A stretch of DNA of 64,000 bases, from contig NZ_JACKTL010000070.1 in assembly GCF_025822245.1 (NCBI RefSeq), positions 45,797 to 109,796 of the forward strand, given 5' to 3'. Under the pieces are notes generated by a model. The model searched no databases. It saw only the letters and a program-made list of their open reading frames with translations, and was not told where the DNA came from. The DNA is from Mycolicibacterium hodleri. Its GTDB lineage: Bacteria > Actinomycetota > Actinomycetes > Mycobacteriales > Mycobacteriaceae. The position numbers and the translations under genes were made by a program. Numbering within the stretch: position 1 is the first letter of the stretch; every line of letters starts with the position of its first letter. Below are positions 62,631 through 64,000 of the stretch, one piece after another.

Positions 62631-62703
62631 CTCCCCCGCGTGGACTCGAACCACGAACCTGCCGATTAACAGTCGGCTGCTCTGCCAATTGAGCTACAGG
62701 GGA
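62631..62703 (-). tRNA. tRNA-Asn (GTT anticodon)
   Basis: The minus strand gives TCCCCTG / CGGGGGA acceptor pairing, D arm GCTC...GAGC, anticodon arm CCGACTGTTAATCGG with anticodon GTT, T arm CGTGG-TTCGAGT-CCACG, then discriminator G. CCA is not encoded. It matches the asnT position near dnaG. Confidence 0.95.
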
Positions 62704-62872
62704 ATAGCACTCGGTCTGCGGGACGTGCACGCTGACCGAGCGTTGACTCTAGCGCATGGACTCCGGAAGTCCGATATCGGGCAGGTGAGCGGGGGCGGCC
62801 GGCCTCGTTCCGTCACGACTCGGCCGCACGAGGCAGGATGGAACCAATGCACTACCGCGAGAGAGGGACCCC

Positions 62873-63112
62873 GTGATCCGCGTCGCCGCCGTCATGGCTG
62901 TTGGATACGTTCTGGGCGCCAAGGCGGGCCGGCGCCGCTACGAACAGATCGCGGGCACGTTCCGCGCCGTCACCGGTAGTCCCGCGACGAAGGCCGTGCT
63001 GGATGCGGGTCGGCGGAAGATCGCCGACCGCGTGTCACCGGACGCGTCGATCGGGACGCTGACGCCGATCGACGCCGATACGGCGGTGTGGCAGCCCGGG
63101 AAGGACCGCTAG
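62873..63112 (+). CDS. small conserved protein (Rv2342-like)
   Basis: 79 residues from GTG 62873, with GAGAGGG six bases upstream. It begins MIRVAAVMAVGYVLGAKAGR, a short hydrophobic segment typical of YtxH-like small proteins, and then carries a charged helix GSPATKAVLDAGRRKIADRV. It is likely Rv2342 by position beside dnaG and tRNA-Asn. Function unknown. It ends four bases into the convergent secreted protein gene. Confidence 0.8.
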   Translation: MIRVAAVMAVGYVLGAKAGRRRYEQIAGTFRAVTGSPATKAVLDAGRRKIADRVSPDASIGTLTPIDADTAVWQPGKDR

Positions 63113-63396
63113 GCGATCGGCTGACGCCAGGTCTGGCCCGGGGCCAGGTTGCCGGTCGAGACGCCCAGACCGCCGTTGGGACCAAATGTGCCGAAGTTCG
63201 GCGTGCCGATGTTGGTCGGGTTTCCGTTCGAGTAGCCCACGCACACCGGATCGGAGCCGTTGGTGGTGACGGTGGCCAAACACGGCGCGGCGACGGCCTG
63301 ACCTGCGCCGCTGGTGAATGCGATCGCGAGCGGCGCGGCGACGGCGGCGACCGCCAGGGCTCCGGCGGAGACGATTCGGCGTGCGCTGACGGTCAT
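63109..63396 (-). CDS. small secreted protein of mycobacterial type
   Basis: 95 residues from ATG 63396, with GGAAGG seven bases upstream. A Sec signal peptide (about 1-37, ending GQAVAA) precedes a mature part PCLATVTTNGSDPVCVGYSN, with two cysteines, then glycine-rich GTPNFGTFGPNGG and a final PGQTWRQPIA. I recall close small exported proteins in many mycobacteria with the same CxxY-SNGN and GPNGG pattern. Function unknown. Confidence 0.78.
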   Translation of the reverse strand: MTVSARRIVSAGALAVAAVAAPLAIAFTSGAGQAVAAPCLATVTTNGSDPVCVGYSNGNPTNIGTPNFGTFGPNGGLGVSTGNLAPGQTWRQPIA

Positions 63397-63450
63397 GACG
63401 TGCCTTCCCATTGAACTAACGGCGAGCTCACCTTAGCGCGGCTAGCCGGT

Positions 63451-64000
63451 TCACGCAGTAAGGTCGTCGCCGCTGGCCCGCTCGAGCAGACTGCGCCGGT
63501 AGGTCTCCATCGCGACCAGGTCGCCGAACAACGCGTTGTACTCCTCGTCGTTGTCGACCGGCGACATGCGCTGCAGCTTGGACTTCATCTCGGCGATCTG
63601 CCGCCCGACCCACACTTCCTGCAGCCGGGCCAGCACGCCGCCGATGTAGCGGGCCAGGCGGTCGTCGTCCTCCACCCGGAACGCCTCGACGCCCAATTCG
63701 TTGATCAGGTTCGCCACGTGCGGGGAGGCCGCCTGCTCGCGGACCGAGTCGATCCACTGCCCACCCGAGCCGCCGGCCGACATGCCGCCGGCTGCCGTTA
63801 CCGCGGCCCGCACCGCCGCATAGCCGGGATGGGTGAAGCTCTCCACGGTCAAGGTGTCGAAGACCGGCCCGGCGATCGCCGGGTACTGCAGTGCCGCCTT
63901 GAGCGCCTCGCGCTGCGGCCACAGCGTCGGATCCTTCGGATCGGGCCGGGCGACGGCGACGACGGCGTCGGCCGGGGCCGCGGCGGCGCTGCGGCGGACG
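63451..64000 (-). CDS. dnaG: DNA primase DnaG, C-terminal part
   Basis: The frame is open across the right edge of the window and ends at 63451. The visible part includes DPTLWPQREALKAALQYPA, TVESFTHPGYAAVRAAV, and the helical C-terminal domain ending YRRSLLERASGDDLTA. This is the helicase-binding region of mycobacterial DnaG (Rv2343c). The catalytic TOPRIM part is outside the window. Stop codon TGA is at 63451-63453. Confidence 0.9.
   Translation of the reverse strand, partial: VRRSAAAAPADAVVAVARPDPKDPTLWPQREALKAALQYPAIAGPVFDTLTVESFTHPGYAAVRAAVTAAGGMSAGGSGGQWIDSVREQAASPHVANLINELGVEAFRVEDDDRLARYIGGVLARLQEVWVGRQIAEMKSKLQRMSPVDNDEEYNALFGDLVAMETYRRSLLERASGDDLTA

Noticed and set aside
1..64000. 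CRISPR arrays or IS elements
   Set aside because: I saw no regularly spaced repeats and no transposase frame or terminal inverted repeats.

Overview
The window is high-GC actinobacterial DNA from a Mycobacterium, most likely a rapid-growing environmental species (Mycolicibacterium type). The evidence is a near-canonical DevR/DosR regulator with its sensor kinase, an MPT64-like secreted antigen, Acg-type nitroreductases, FdxA, a UspABC sugar importer beside TldD/TldE, fused ECF transporter proteins, a MarR regulator, and tRNA-Asn beside the dnaG 3' end. Several of these blocks match the M. tuberculosis Rv2314c-Rv2327 and Rv2342-Rv2343c order as I remember it.

Layout. 1-8711: a large type I polyketide synthase (3' end outside the window), a flavin-dependent halogenase-like protein and a cation/proton antiporter, all on the minus strand. 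8857-19814: a dormancy (DosR-type) cluster with two Acg-like nitroreductases, three universal stress proteins, a DevS-like heme GAF kinase, a PPOX protein, a zinc alcohol dehydrogenase, a DUF1876 protein, DevR, a VIT metal transporter and FdxA. A very good DosR box lies before fdxA. 19822-22999: a zinc ABC importer divergent from a cysteine-free L33 gene and a truncated alternative S14 gene, with two Zur-like palindromes between them. 22894-27263: a small lipoprotein, a SnoaL-like protein, an SDR, a 3-hydroxyisobutyrate dehydrogenase-like enzyme, an MPT64 homologue and a cupin. 27733-35886: kdpFABCDE preceded by an extra small membrane ORF and a structured leader. 35938-39384: two PLP-lysine-less decarboxylase-like proteins beside an intact diaminopimelate-decarboxylase-like paralogue. 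39401-41698: a secreted lipase and a frameshifted Fic gene.

41784-47514 is the most accessory part. A 5.7-kb island is bounded by a 38-bp direct repeat of a tRNA(CAU) 3' end. It carries an unrecognised cysteine-containing protein, a nucleotidyltransferase/HEPN-like toxin-antitoxin-type pair with a tandem palindromic operator, and an overlapping gene pair. That pair combines a restriction-associated coiled-coil protein without a nuclease domain with a DUF4041/GIY-YIG nuclease. It looks like a small defence island with no integrase of its own.

47617-64000 returns to core genome: a methyltransferase, a CMD-family protein, TldE/TldD, UspABC, EcfT and a fused S-A-A ECF protein, MarR with its palindromic operator, a second VIT protein, an acyl-CoA oxidase-like dehydrogenase, tRNA-Asn, two small proteins and the 3' end of dnaG. 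Many functional pairs are translationally coupled by ATGA/GTGA overlaps: usp-acg, ABC ATPase-permease, kdpD-kdpE, tldD-tldE, ECF ATPase-EcfT, and the NTase-HEPN and coiled-coil/GIY-YIG pairs.
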